Assembly (NCBI RefSeq): GCF_003843875.1
Contig: NZ_RKRF01000011.1
Coordinates: 1-64,000, forward strand
Reading direction: 5' to 3'
From: Aquisalibacillus elongatus
GTDB taxonomy: Bacteria; Bacillota; Bacilli; Bacillales; Alkalibacillaceae
DNA: 64,000 bases
Shown here: positions 42,510 through 51,566 of the stretch, piece after piece
Position numbering within the stretch: the stretch's first letter is position 1
Layout of the letters: every line of letters begins with the position of its first letter
The notes under the pieces: generated by a model
Databases searched by the model: none
The model's input: only the letters and a program-made list of their open reading frames with translations
What the model was told of the DNA's origin: nothing
Made by a program: the position numbers and the translations under genes

Positions 42510-43784
42510 TTAGTTCGTAACTGGTTCTTTTACAACAACTTTTACGCTTTCTTCTATAATGGATAAACCTTCTTTAAGCGCACCTTCATCAATATTGATT
42601 GCTGGGAATAGCTTAAAGACTTCCCCGTCCATTCCTGCTGTTTCCATAATTAGGCCACGATTAAAGCATTCAGTCGTCACTTGGTCAGCAATGTCGCCAT
42701 TTTCGCACTCAATACCAACCATCAAGCCACGGCCTTTTACGCGACCATTTAACTCAGGATATTTCTCTACGATTTGATTTAAATAATCAAGGGTTAATTT
42801 AGACTTCTCTTTAATACTTTCTTCAAATGATTTGTCTGTCCAATAGTCTAAAGCCGCTGAAGCTGTCACAAATGCGTGGTTATTACCACGGAATGTTCCG
42901 TTATGCTCACCTGGGCTCCAGATGTCTAAATCCGGGCGGAATAAAGCTATCGCAAACGGTAGTCCAAAGCCGCTTAGCGATTTAGATAGGCAAACGATAT
43001 CAGGCTCAATGCCCGCTTGTTCGAAGCTGAAGAATGTTCCAGTACGGCCAATGCCGGCTTGGATATCATCAACGATTAATAAAATATCGTGACGTTTACA
43101 AACTCCTTCTATCTTTTTTAACCATTCAAAGCGAGCAGCATTAATACCACCTTCACCTTGAACTGTCTCAACGATCATCGCAGCTGGCAAGTCAACACCA
43201 CTGCCGTCGTCTTCTAAATATTGCTCTAAATACTTAATCGAATCTTGCTCATCAACAAAGTTATCATAAGGCATTGTTACGGTGTGATGTAATGGCACAC
43301 CAGCACCTTTACGCTTAGAAGCATTACCCGTGACCGATAATGATCCAATTGTCATCCCATGGAATCCTCTAGTGAAACTAATCACATCTGTGCGACCAGT
43401 CACTTTACGAGCTAGTTTAAGGGCACTCTCAACTGCATTCGTTCCAGTAGGTCCTGGGAACATCATTTTATAATCTAGATTTCTAGGTTCTAAAATGACA
43501 TCATTAAACTTTTGGATAAACTCTGCTTTTGCTGTTGTCGCTTTATCTAATGAATGAGTAATACCATCATTCGTAATATACTCAACTAATTTTTCTTTCA
43601 TATGGTCATCATTATGTCCATAGTTTAGCGCTCCTGCACCTGAGAAAAAGTCAATATACGTATTGCCATCTTCATCCCAAAGCTTATGCCCCTTAGCTTT
43701 TGTAAAAACTTTTGGGAAATCGCGGCAGTAACTACGCACCTCTGATTCCTTTGTTTCAAAGATTTTCATATCTGTTTTACCCAT
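42510..43784 (-). CDS. ectB: Diaminobutyrate--2-oxoglutarate transaminase
   Basis: 424-aa class III aminotransferase of the EctB branch: [25 protein letters not shown] at the start, [13 protein letters not shown], the PLP lysine in [14 protein letters not shown], and [14 protein letters not shown]. It makes L-2,4-diaminobutyrate from aspartate semialdehyde and glutamate. The ATG follows AAGGAGG. It lies between ectA (41 nt) and ectC (19 nt) in one operon for osmoprotectant synthesis. Confidence 0.97.
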   Translation of the reverse strand: MGKTDMKIFETKESEVRSYCRDFPKVFTKAKGHKLWDEDGNTYIDFFSGAGALNYGHNDDHMKEKLVEYITNDGITHSLDKATTAKAEFIQKFNDVILEPRNLDYKMMFPGPTGTNAVESALKLARKVTGRTDVISFTRGFHGMTIGSLSVTGNASKRKGAGVPLHHTVTMPYDNFVDEQDSIKYLEQYLEDDGSGVDLPAAMIVETVQGEGGINAARFEWLKKIEGVCKRHDILLIVDDIQAGIGRTGTFFSFEQAGIEPDIVCLSKSLSGFGLPFAIALFRPDLDIWSPGEHNGTFRGNNHAFVTASAALDYWTDKSFEESIKEKSKLTLDYLNQIVEKYPELNGRVKGRGLMVGIECENGDIADQVTTECFNRGLIMETAGMDGEVFKLFPAINIDEGALKEGLSIIEESVKVVVKEPVTN

Positions 43785-43825
43785 TCTTTTCCTCCTTAAG
43801 ATTGATATACCTTGTACCTTAAAAA

Positions 43826-44347
43826 TTAGCGTTTAATAGGTCCAATTCTGAATCGCAGTTCTTCTTCATGCTCATCTGTTGGAAAAAGATCCTCTTTGAA
43901 AAACTCAGATACATCACATTTTGTATTATTTTTCTTAGCGAACCCTTTAAACAATGACTGTGAAGCCTGGTTAGATGGCGTTACCGTCGCTTCTAAAAAG
44001 CGAACGTCTTTGCATGCTTCTCGATTAAACAGCTCGTGAAGCATTTTCGATGCAATTCCTTTTCCGCGCTGTGATGAATCAACACCAACCTGCCAAACAA
44101 ACACAACATCTTGTTTTTCTGGTGGGATAAATCCTGTTACAAATCCGACGACTTTTCCTTTTTCTTTAGCTACCACACAAGTCTCAGAAAAATATTCACA
44201 CATCATAATATATTTATAAGCCGAATTCTGATCCAATGTGGAACTGTTTACTAACTCCCACATCCCAGCTCCATCACCTGGAGAAGGTTCTTCTAATGAA
44301 ACAGTCTCTAACGGTTTTAAAGTTGCTGTTGCATTTTCAGTACTAAT
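43826..44347 (-). CDS. ectA: Diaminobutyrate acetyltransferase, apparent AUU start
   Basis: GNAT acetyltransferase of about 173 aa making N-gamma-acetyl-diaminobutyrate. [35 protein letters not shown] and the CoA loop [13 protein letters not shown] are typical of EctA. The first ATG (44263) starts at the W of the conserved MWELV and would cut off about 28 residues normal for the family. The upstream in-frame codons encode [20 protein letters not shown], as EctA N-termini do, yet contain no ATG, GTG or TTG before a stop. ATT at 44347 lies nine nt after AAAGGAG and is the best start; ATA at 44353 is another. Short form: 43826-44263. Confidence 0.85.
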   Translation of the reverse strand: MSTENATATLKPLETVSLEEPSPGDGAGMWELVNSSTLDQNSAYKYIMMCEYFSETCVVAKEKGKVVGFVTGFIPPEKQDVVFVWQVGVDSSQRGKGIASKMLHELFNREACKDVRFLEATVTPSNQASQSLFKGFAKKNNTKCDVSEFFKEDLFPTDEHEEELRFRIGPIKR

Positions 44348-44390
44348 AGCTATGTGCTCCTTTCGAAACGTTTTTTATATTCATTTATTT

Positions 44391-44419
44391 ATAATAAGGG
44401 TGTCAGTATTTTTAATCAA
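44391..44419 (-). promoter_or_regulatory. Sigma-A-like promoter of ectABC
   Basis: TTGATT (minus strand, 44414-44419), 17 bp, TATTAT (44391-44396), about 45 nt before the proposed ATT start. Two GTTTAA words lie just upstream, but no SigB-type -10 was found. Confidence 0.55.
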
Positions 44420-44442
44420 TTCAGTTTAAACGTCATTAAACG

Positions 44443-44582
44443 TAATGCATTAGATTTAATTGTGGAAAAATAAGGCTTAGTATAAACGAACTTAAAAATC
44501 CTTAAATATTATTATGTTTTCTTAAGAATAATACAGATTTTATTCCTTAAACCATTTCAATTGTTAATATGTTAATGCATTA
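44443..44582. promoter_or_regulatory. Pair of TAATGCATTA palindromes upstream of ectABC
   Basis: The 10-bp palindrome TAATGCATTA occurs at 44443-44452 and 44573-44582, 130 bp apart, upstream of the ect promoter. They are possible binding sites for an osmotic regulator. No known consensus is matched. Confidence 0.3.
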
Positions 44583-44624
44583 AAGCAATTATTAGTCGAA
44601 ATTATTAAAGGGGTAACTCAAAAA

Positions 44625-44650
44625 AATCCACAGAATATATTCTGTGGATT
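44625..44650 (-). terminator. Terminator of the substrate-binding protein gene
   Basis: A perfect 26-bp palindrome beginning AATCCACAGAATA, followed on the minus strand by a T-run, overlapping the stop codon at 44649. Confidence 0.88.
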
Positions 44651-46220
44651 AAGTTACTGACCAATGGTGGCGATTGACTGATGTTTCAGCAAATTCCAAG
44701 GTCGTTCGGTATGGGACGAAATTAACATGCCGATTAACCGCGTACAGGTGATTTGGGCTACATAAAAACAGACCTAATGCTTCTTCGTATACAAAACGGT
44801 CAAGAGCCTGAGCTTTTTCAATAAATTGATCTTGGTTTGTTTCTCGCTCAAAAGAGTTATATAGCTTTGTAAACCCTGGTATCTTAGGGCCGACTCGGTA
44901 CATTCCATCATCGCCAAAAATTTCACGATGAAAAAAAGCGGGTGTCCCTTCTAAAAATAAAGCACTCACGTCTAACAAAAACAAATGATAATAAGGTGGC
45001 AGTTTTTTCTCAGCCAAAATATGACGCCATTTTAACTCTTCATGGTCTGGAATCACATATAACTCTACATGCATACCTAGTGTTTGTTGAAGACTTCTAG
45101 AGATGAATATAGCTGAGTCTTCAAATTGATTAAACGTTGCAATGGTAAACACATCTTCCTCCTGCCACGCTGATTGTTCCAACCAATATTGAGCTTTAGC
45201 TTGGTCGAATTCCCGAGCGGGTAGCCCTGTTGGAAAATCAACAGCCCAAGGTGGTGTTAAGGCAGGAACAATATCCGCATAACCATTGAAACAAGTCTGA
45301 ATTAAGTCTTCTTTCGAAACAGCATAATTTAAGGCTAATCTAAGGGCTCGTTCATTTAATACTTCATAGTTACGATTGAACACTCCTGTCAAAACTGCGT
45401 TACCCTTAGCCTTAACTAGTTTAGCAAATGGTGACTGTTGAACCTCATCTGCTCTGGATAAGGGTAGCTCTGTCACAAGGTCCACTTCTCCTTCTGTGTA
45501 CATACAGTTATCAATGGCTTCATCTTTTGAAAGGTCATTTCGAAATATAACTTCGTGTAATTGTGGAAGACGCTCATCATTCCAGTAATACTTATTTGCT
45601 TGTAAACAGACATATGGCGTTCGATCTTCTTCTGTTGTCAACCATGTGAGAGACAGTGGGCTTCCATTTATAAAGGCCGCCCGATTATAAATAGACGAAT
45701 ATCCTTCTCTTAATTGGAACGGTCCAGTACCCCACGGGCCTGGTGCGTCCAATACTCACCAATGTCCCTCCGCGGTTCCAAGTTTTTTATACCCAAAACC
45801 TAAAACTTCCCAAAACAAATCATTTCCTTGGTGTTGGGCTCTAAATTTTCCGAGAGCCAACCCCTCAGGATAGGGAAAGTGAAAAATAACCTCATGTGAA
45901 TTCATTATTTCTAATTCAGTACCCTCCGGCAAATTAAGCCATGTGCCAGGTGGATGTGGGGCATACCACTTTTTTACTTCTTCAAAGTTTCGTTGAACCA
46001 CTTTAGCATTATACGGCTGACCATTATGAAAAGAGACAGGTTCCCTTAAGGAAACGCTTAAGGTTTTTGAATCGATCCAATTAAACGCTTTTGCAAGAGA
46101 TGGGACTATTCGACCTGCTGGAACAACGCGAACGAACTCTTCCATTGTATTAAATAACACATACAACCAATTCAACGGCGACCAATCTACAACTCTGATT
46201 TTTCCTTTCTCATTCTTCAC
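44649..46220 (-). pseudogene. Family 5 (peptide/nickel-type) substrate-binding protein interrupted by TGA
   Basis: From the GTG at 46220 (AGGAGG seven nt upstream) the frame encodes EKGKIRVVDWSPLNWLYVLF and a family 5 solute-binding fold, reaches KKLGTAEGHW, meets TGA at 45753-45755, and continues in the same frame with VLDAPGPWGTGPFQLREG to the normal C-terminus. Without the TGA the product is about 523 aa. No signal peptide or lipobox is seen, as in an SgrR-like or cytosolic branch of this family. The interrupted position has no known redox role, so a nonsense mutation is likely. The permeases at 47.4-49.2 kb are probably its partners. Confidence 0.75.
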
Positions 46221-46336
46221 TTCCTAACCTCCTAGTTCAATTAGTTATTAAAATCCTATGAGGAACTAAATTAAACAGAATAAAATTTTGAGTTTACACA
46301 AAACTAATTTAAGGAGTGTTGTAAGGAGGGCCTACT

Positions 46337-47350
46337 TTGGAAAAATCCATTCATGATGCTCGATTAACTTCGTCAGAAATCGCAAACTTATGGACGCAGT
46401 ATATGAACGATAGTATGTCTATTTGTGTTATGAAGCACTTTTTAATTCACGCTCAAGATGAAGAAGTTAAATCGATTCTGGAATTTGCACTAGAGTTGTC
46501 TCATAGACATTTAGATAAAATCAAAATTTTTCTTGAAGGAGATCAATACCCTGTTCCAATCGGTTTCACAGATGACGATGTCGATTTAGAGGCTCCGCCT
46601 ATATTCTCTGACAAATTAGTCATTCATTATATGTATATCATGACTGTCCATGGTTTATCTGGTTATGCTGGATCTTTAAATACATCAATACGAGAAGATC
46701 AAGTGGAGTACTTTATTGAGTGTAATAAAGAAGCAATGGAGTTATACCGTCGAATCACAAAGATCTTAACAGAAAAAGGCCTAATTGACCGACCACCTAA
46801 TATCAATCCACCTGAGAAACCTACAGTGGTTAAAAAGCAAAGCTATCTTACCGGCTGGTTTGGCAAAAGACGTCCACTCAATGCTATTGAAGTTAGCGGC
46901 ATCTATTTTAATATGAAAAAAGACGTCATAAAAATCTGCATGGAAATGGCGTCCAGACAAATGACCAAAAACAAAGAACTGCAAGACTTTTTTAAGCGTG
47001 GCGAGAAAATCTGTGATAAACAATTTGATACGTTCAATAAAATGTTATCTGAAAGTAACTTACCGTCAACGAGTAAATTGGATGATCAAGTTTTAAATAC
47101 GACTACGCCTGTTTTTTCGGATAAACTCATGTTGTTTCACGTTCTAAACTTACTATCTACAGCTGCTGGCTATTACGGTGTTGCGTTAGCCTTGTCTCAA
47201 AGACGAGATTTAGGTGCTAGTTATCTGGCGATGATAACGGAAGTGCTAAAGTATGCTGAGGATGGTATGAATATTATGATTAGGAAGAAATGGATGGAAG
47301 AACCTCCAATGTTTGATGATCGAGATCAATTGGCAAAAAAGAAAAAATAA
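46337..47350 (+). CDS. DUF3231 family protein, copy 2
   Basis: 337 aa from a TTG start seven nt after AAGGAGG. It has the same two-repeat helical plan as copy 1 at 39.9 kb: LTSSEIANLWTQYMNDSMSICVMKHFL in the first half and NAIEVSGIYFNMKKDVIKICMEMA in the second, with GFTDDDVD and PVFSDKLMLFHVLNLLSTAAGYYGVALA. It is inserted on the opposite strand between the binding-protein and permease genes of a peptide-type ABC importer. Function unknown; such proteins are typical of spore formers. Confidence 0.85.
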   Translation: MEKSIHDARLTSSEIANLWTQYMNDSMSICVMKHFLIHAQDEEVKSILEFALELSHRHLDKIKIFLEGDQYPVPIGFTDDDVDLEAPPIFSDKLVIHYMYIMTVHGLSGYAGSLNTSIREDQVEYFIECNKEAMELYRRITKILTEKGLIDRPPNINPPEKPTVVKKQSYLTGWFGKRRPLNAIEVSGIYFNMKKDVIKICMEMASRQMTKNKELQDFFKRGEKICDKQFDTFNKMLSESNLPSTSKLDDQVLNTTTPVFSDKLMLFHVLNLLSTAAGYYGVALALSQRRDLGASYLAMITEVLKYAEDGMNIMIRKKWMEEPPMFDDRDQLAKKKK

Positions 47351-47378
47351 AGGTTGTCCGAGTAATCGGACAACCTTT
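47349..47378 (+). terminator. Terminator after DUF3231 copy 2
   Basis: 13-bp stem (AAAGGTTGTCCGA / TCGGACAACCTTT) with loop GTAA, right after the plus-strand stop. Confidence 0.88.
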
Positions 47379-47409
47379 CGTTATTAACTCCAAACGGCTA
47401 GGTTCGAAG

Positions 47410-48330
47410 TTAAATATGCGAATCTTTTCTTTTAAAGATATTCTGTACACCTTGGGATAAGATGTTAAAAGTCAATATTGTAAAAGCCATCGCAAACGCT
47501 GACCAGAACGGGATCCATATCGACATTCTAAGATCGCGAAAAGCATCTAAGAATAACATTGGCCAAGAGATCGAATCATTTCGAATCTCAAACACCCCAG
47601 CATCAACTTGAATCAATGCTTGTGAGATAAATATCCCAACAAAAGCTAATTGACCAATCAAAAACATGACTTTTCCTATGTCCGTTATGGCATAGACGAT
47701 GAGTTTACCATATATAAAAGGCCATAAGTACTTTCTAAAAATACGGAATGGCTTCGCTCCTGCGACAACACCACTTTCTATAAACTCTTGAGAGGCCGCT
47801 TCATCTAGATCAACTTTAATAGATTCACCAGCCCTTCCAACTTCCACAAAGGCTATAAGGAACACAAGAGCGTAAATTCTATAATCAGAGAATAATATCG
47901 GTGGTAACGTTGCCAGTAGTGCGACCATGATAATGGTCGGCACATATGATAAAAAGCCATTTAACCATTTTAAAATATGATGCGTTCCTAAAAATCGTTT
48001 GTGCGCTAAGTAACCTAATGGAATTGCCATAACATAGCGGATGATCGTTATCGCAACAATAATAAATAGAGTCTCTTTGGCACCCATCACAATTAAACTT
48101 AAAAGGTCTCTTCCCTCATGATCTGAACCAAGAATATAATCTTGGGTGTTTGGCTCAAAAGGCGGTGGAATCGGTGTACCTTCTTCATCTCGTATAAAGA
48201 CTGTCTCTTCTAAACTATCATCAATAATTGGTAAGTATGGCCCTATAAACGTTACAAATAGTAAGAAAGCTAATAGAACTAAGCCAAGAATTAGCAGTCC
48301 ATGGTTTTGTAGAATTTTTATGATCTTCAT
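47410..48330 (-). CDS. ABC transporter permease, DppC/OppC type
   Basis: 306 aa. The OppC-like N-terminus has one membrane segment and the acidic linker YILGSDHEGRDLLSLIVMGAKETL, a signature of DppC/OppC, followed by five membrane segments and an EAA-type loop (EFIESGVVAGAKPFRIFRKYLWPF). It overlaps the upstream DppB-like gene by 4 nt (ATGA). It should form the peptide- or nickel-type import channel with that partner. No ATPase gene is nearby, so ATPases may be shared from elsewhere. Confidence 0.85.
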   Translation of the reverse strand: MKIIKILQNHGLLILGLVLLAFLLFVTFIGPYLPIIDDSLEETVFIRDEEGTPIPPPFEPNTQDYILGSDHEGRDLLSLIVMGAKETLFIIVAITIIRYVMAIPLGYLAHKRFLGTHHILKWLNGFLSYVPTIIMVALLATLPPILFSDYRIYALVFLIAFVEVGRAGESIKVDLDEAASQEFIESGVVAGAKPFRIFRKYLWPFIYGKLIVYAITDIGKVMFLIGQLAFVGIFISQALIQVDAGVFEIRNDSISWPMLFLDAFRDLRMSIWIPFWSAFAMAFTILTFNILSQGVQNIFKRKDSHI

Positions 48331-49226
48331 TTGGCCGTCACATCCTTAGGCACAAACTGGTGCTTTAACACCTGTGTCGTTAAAACCACGATAAACATTA
48401 TGAATAAAAACGGTATCATCAAGGCGAGCGCTCTCATTTCTTCGTTAGCTAAAATACTTTCTAGAAGTTGATAACCTGCACCGTTATAATTCGAGACTTT
48501 TTCTATGATCGGTAAACTTGAAAGAATGTAAAGCATAACCATCTGAGATTGATTCATCAATGGCCCAAAGCTGTTCCAAAACATATGTTTAATAGCTTCT
48601 AATCTAGTCATCCCTTTTGAAAAAGCAGTTCGAACATAATCCTGTCCCATTTCGTTTTCCATAGATACCACAGTGAATTTAACCAAATGTGCAATTGGAA
48701 AAATCATAAGCGCAACAAGTGGAATAATGAAGTTATACCAATGTTCATCCCCGAAAATACTAAACTGAGGTAGTCCGTTCCTCATTAAGACTATCAACAA
48801 GTACTGAATAGAGATGAATAAAAAGAAATCGGGAATCGCTGCAAATAACCAGGAAAAGAATGCGATTACCTTCCCTTTTTTACGGTTACGCCAATGAATT
48901 TGTAGCATTCCAATTAAAATACCAACAACCATGCTCAATATAAAAGCCGGGATGATAATTTTTAGGCTTCTATTGAGAAACCGTTGTGACTCACTCCATA
49001 TTGAGTTGCCGCCAGTTGTTTCCCCAAAGCCTTTTTCAACTTTGACATAACTAACGAAATCTTGGATCGATTCTTGATACAGTTCTAACGTAAAAGGATA
49101 ATCAGCCTCGAACTGCATCGGACCTAGCATTTCAATTTCACGTTCTCTAGGTAAAAGCAAAAGCAGAATAAAACCAATAAGTATAAGGCAAAAAATCAGT
49201 ATTTGTTTGGTTATTTGCCAGACCAT
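48327..49226 (-). CDS. ABC transporter permease, DppB/OppB type
   Basis: 299 aa with about six membrane segments and an EAA-loop near residue 200 (MENEMGQDYVRTAFSKGMTRLEAIKHMFWN). A large outer loop after the first segment is typical of OppB/DppB. It is coupled to the following DppC-like gene by a 4-nt overlap. The pair probably worked with the binding protein encoded at 44.6-46.2 kb, which now carries a stop codon. Confidence 0.85.
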   Translation of the reverse strand: MVWQITKQILIFCLILIGFILLLLLPREREIEMLGPMQFEADYPFTLELYQESIQDFVSYVKVEKGFGETTGGNSIWSESQRFLNRSLKIIIPAFILSMVVGILIGMLQIHWRNRKKGKVIAFFSWLFAAIPDFFLFISIQYLLIVLMRNGLPQFSIFGDEHWYNFIIPLVALMIFPIAHLVKFTVVSMENEMGQDYVRTAFSKGMTRLEAIKHMFWNSFGPLMNQSQMVMLYILSSLPIIEKVSNYNGAGYQLLESILANEEMRALALMIPFLFIMFIVVLTTQVLKHQFVPKDVTAK

Positions 49227-49315
49227 AAGAAGAGGGCCTCCATGTTTGTTAGAATTTTTAGAAAAATTTTATTTTATTATCCCAAATCCGTCCTTATGAG
49301 TCAAATGTCTTATGA

Positions 49316-50092
49316 CTATTGAGCTGTGTACCCCCCATCAATAACAACCGCTTGGCCTGTAATTCCTTTTGCGCGGTCACTGGCAAGATATAAAACATAA
49401 TCGGCGATCTCCTGAACATCCAACAATCTTTTCTGTGGTACTAACGGATAAATGACATCTTCTAGCACTGATTCAAGCGATACGTTACGGTTTTTCGCTA
49501 AGTCCTCTAATTGGTTGCGAACTAGTGGTGTATCAACATAACCTGGACAAACAGCATTTACTGTCACACCGTATTCCGCTGCTTCTAATGCTGTTACCTT
49601 TGTAAGCCCAATCACGCCGTGCTTAGCACTATTATATGCCGACTTTCCCGCAAAACCGATCAAACCATTAATGGATGCCATATTAATAATACGGCCAAAC
49701 CCTTGTTCTTTCATTTTCGGAAGGGCATGTTTTGTTCCCATAAAAGGTGCGACTAACATCACTTTAGTCATTAATTCAAACGTTTCAGTCGGAAATTCCT
49801 CAACCGTTGATACATGTTGTAATCCTGCATTATTAATTAACACATCTAAACGTCCATATGTTTTGGCTGTTTTGTCAATTGCAGCTTGAATCTGCTCCTC
49901 CTTTGTCACGTCACACGTCACACTCATACACTCATAACCTTGTTCCTGCAAGTCCTTGGTCACCTGCTTCAGTTTTCCTTCATTAATGTCGCTAAACACA
50001 ACCTTTGCCTCATTTTCCAAAAAGTGAACTCCCATCGCATAGCCAATTCCACCTGCTGCACCAGTAATTAAAACAACTTGATCCTTAACCAA
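49316..50092 (-). CDS. 3-hydroxybutyrate dehydrogenase
   Basis: 258-aa short-chain dehydrogenase of the BdhA type: LITGAAGGIGYAMGVHF, NNAGLQHVSTVEEFPTE, the Ser in MASINGLIGFAGKSAYNSAKHG with Tyr-x3-Lys, and GYVDTPLVRNQ. The QHVSTVEEFP segment and the GFAGKSAYN stretch are diagnostic of D-3-hydroxybutyrate dehydrogenase. It interconverts 3-hydroxybutyrate and acetoacetate with NAD, linking to polyhydroxybutyrate or ketone-body use. It is monocistronic; a GGAGGG site precedes it. Confidence 0.9.
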   Translation of the reverse strand: MVKDQVVLITGAAGGIGYAMGVHFLENEAKVVFSDINEGKLKQVTKDLQEQGYECMSVTCDVTKEEQIQAAIDKTAKTYGRLDVLINNAGLQHVSTVEEFPTETFELMTKVMLVAPFMGTKHALPKMKEQGFGRIINMASINGLIGFAGKSAYNSAKHGVIGLTKVTALEAAEYGVTVNAVCPGYVDTPLVRNQLEDLAKNRNVSLESVLEDVIYPLVPQKRLLDVQEIADYVLYLASDRAKGITGQAVVIDGGYTAQ

Positions 50093-50162
50093 GGTTAGTC
50101 CCTCCTTAAAAATGTCTACTTATTAATTTAAACAATAAAGACTAAAAACCTTTATTTAATGG

Positions 50163-50197
50163 AAAAGGTGCTGAACGAGTTTGGAAAAGGTCTGAAA
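50163..50197. repeat. 21-bp-spaced intergenic repeat pair I
   Basis: AAAAGGTGCTGAA and AAAAGGTCTGAA, with their CTGAA parts at 50171 and 50192, 21 bp apart. The same word family occurs in the 1.1, 12.1 and 59.0 kb arrays. It lies between the start region of the dehydrogenase gene and the terminator of the OpuAC remnant. Confidence 0.5.
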
Positions 50198-50224
50198 CTC
50201 TCTTTCTATGTACTCTAAACAAAA

Positions 50225-50258
50225 AATTCCCCTTTTGTCTCGAGACAAAAGGGGAATT
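50225..50258 (-). terminator. Terminator of the OpuAC-like remnant
   Basis: A perfect 34-nt palindrome (AATTCCCCTTTTGTCTC and its complement) with a T-run on the minus strand, 8 nt past the remnant's stop. The terminator survived the decay of the gene. Confidence 0.85.
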
Positions 50259-50265
50259 AATCATA

Positions 50266-50397
50266 TTATTCTGCAGCTTCAAGATCTTCAATTGATTCAA
50301 TGTCCATGTACTCTGGTACGGCTAAACCGACTTTAGCTTGTTCATAAACTGGACCTAAATCTTCGAAGTTACCTTCATGCTTTTCATAGAAAGAAGT
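50266..50397 (-). pseudogene. Remnant of a glycine betaine-binding protein (OpuAC-like)
   Basis: A 43-codon open stretch without start codon, reading TSFYEKHEGNFEDLGPVYEQ, then AKVGLAVPEYMDIESIEDL and a stop. This matches a segment of glycine betaine/proline-type substrate-binding proteins (tyrosine-rich region, LGPVYEQAKVGLAVPEYM-like motif). The rest of the gene and any permease or ATPase are absent. It retains a terminator. The fragment suggests loss of a betaine uptake system next to an ectoine-producing locus. Confidence 0.6.
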
Positions 50398-50705
50398 TCA
50401 CTTTCTTCATTGCTAAGAACATAATAAATCAAAACACAAAACTATTTTAAATTCTAATTATTATTTCAGTCATTCTCAAAGAGTAAATATATTGATTTCA
50501 GTCCATTTGATTAGATGACTTTAAGTTGTATCGAATGCATTAAGGATAAAATATAGAATCTCTTTTATTTTCTTCGTTTTTCACAAAATTAAGAGTTTAA
50601 TAAGTCGTTTTTAATTAAAAATCTCTACATTCCTTACAGCATCCGACAAAGTTCTTTTAGAGTTAAGGTTATAATGGTGAAAAATGTTTAACAGGAGTCG
50701 ATCTT
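50398..50705. other. Intergenic region without a gene (308 bp)
   Basis: AT-rich DNA with no convincing open frame or hairpin. It presumably holds decayed upstream parts of the OpuAC-like gene and the promoter of the FtsZ-like gene; TATAAT is seen at 50670-50675, without a clear -35. Confidence 0.6.
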
Positions 50706-51557
50706 ATGGAGTCGGTAAAAGTTCTACATTTAGACTATGATGATGTTGAAAAGGACAAGCTTATTTCTATTAATCCGGAGCTAGATTATTTATATTTCTA
50801 CCGTTTTATAGGTGGGAACTCGAGTGAAACGGAAGGATTAATTGAGCAATTATCGGTGCTTAGGGAACAGAAGCCACTGATTATCGGACTTTTTCGTTTC
50901 CCGTTTCGTTTTGAAGGGAAAAAGCGGTTCAATACAGCAGTCCATCAATACTATCGCATGAAGGAACTGTGTAATGCGGTTATATATTTTTATAGTGATG
51001 ATCTCATGAAATTAATTGATGATGAAACATCAATTTTAAAAGCTCACCATACATTTAACAACGTCGAAGAACAAACCATCCAATCGTTAAAACTACTACT
51101 TGAGCATACGGGTGAGGTTAATATTGATTACCATGATCTTGTCACGTTCATTCAAAACGATCAGGGTCCGCTATTTGTACACACTGTTGAAGAAGACACC
51201 TTTGATATCCCTTTAAAATATTTAGTGTCTAACCCATATTTGCCTAATGATTTTTTAGATGGAAAACAATTGATGATCAATCTCGGATATTCGCAACATG
51301 TAAACATGGAAACGTTTAAACAAATCAATCTACGTCTCCACGATTTATTTGCTAAAGCCGATTTGTTTAAAGTCGGTTCTTACTTTATCGATGAGCCAGG
51401 GGAAACGTTTAAGATCACCCTCATTGTAAATGGCATAAGCGACCCAGAAGAACAACCGTTAGACTATAAAAAGATGAATAAATACAAAGGTATGTATCAT
51501 AAATCACAACGATTTGTTGAGAAAGTTAAACGACGTATTGATATTATAAAGGATTAA
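50706..51557 (+). CDS. Truncated FtsZ-like protein without a GTPase half
   Basis: 283 aa. The region from residue 26 on follows FtsZ: LDYLYFYRFIGGNSSETEGL aligns with the tubulin signature loop (GGGTGTG, here GGNSSET), PFRFEGKKR (66-74) with the PFxFEGxxR strand, then ELCNAVIYFYSDDLMKLIDD, and a C-domain with LMINLGYSQHVNMETFKQIN and GSYFIDEPGETFKITLIVNGI. The first 80-90 residues of FtsZ (nucleotide loops T1-T3) are missing and the glycine-rich loop is degraded, so GTP binding is unlikely. It might modulate FtsZ. Monocistronic; CAGGAG binding site. Assignment rests on motif alignment by eye. Confidence 0.65.
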   Translation: MESVKVLHLDYDDVEKDKLISINPELDYLYFYRFIGGNSSETEGLIEQLSVLREQKPLIIGLFRFPFRFEGKKRFNTAVHQYYRMKELCNAVIYFYSDDLMKLIDDETSILKAHHTFNNVEEQTIQSLKLLLEHTGEVNIDYHDLVTFIQNDQGPLFVHTVEEDTFDIPLKYLVSNPYLPNDFLDGKQLMINLGYSQHVNMETFKQINLRLHDLFAKADLFKVGSYFIDEPGETFKITLIVNGISDPEEQPLDYKKMNKYKGMYHKSQRFVEKVKRRIDIIKD

Positions 51558-51566
51558 AACTTATAT

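Larger units (their letters stand above)
44348..44640. other. Intergenic region without a gene upstream of ectA (about 290 bp)
   Basis: Contains the ectA ribosome binding site (AAAGGAG, 44357-44363), the ect promoter (44391-44419), two copies of the palindrome TAATGCATTA, and otherwise very AT-rich DNA up to the terminator of the substrate-binding protein gene. No open frame looks real. Confidence 0.7.

Noticed and set aside
44391-44440. SigB-type promoter for ectABC
   Set aside because: Two GTTTAA words resemble a SigB -35, but no GGGTAT-like -10 box occurs at the right distance.
45753-45755. TGA in the substrate-binding protein as a second selenocysteine codon
   Set aside because: The flanking W-V-L-D-A-P-G-P-W region is a structural loop without redox function, and the downstream GC-rich hairpin is explained by the conserved PGPWGTGP codons.
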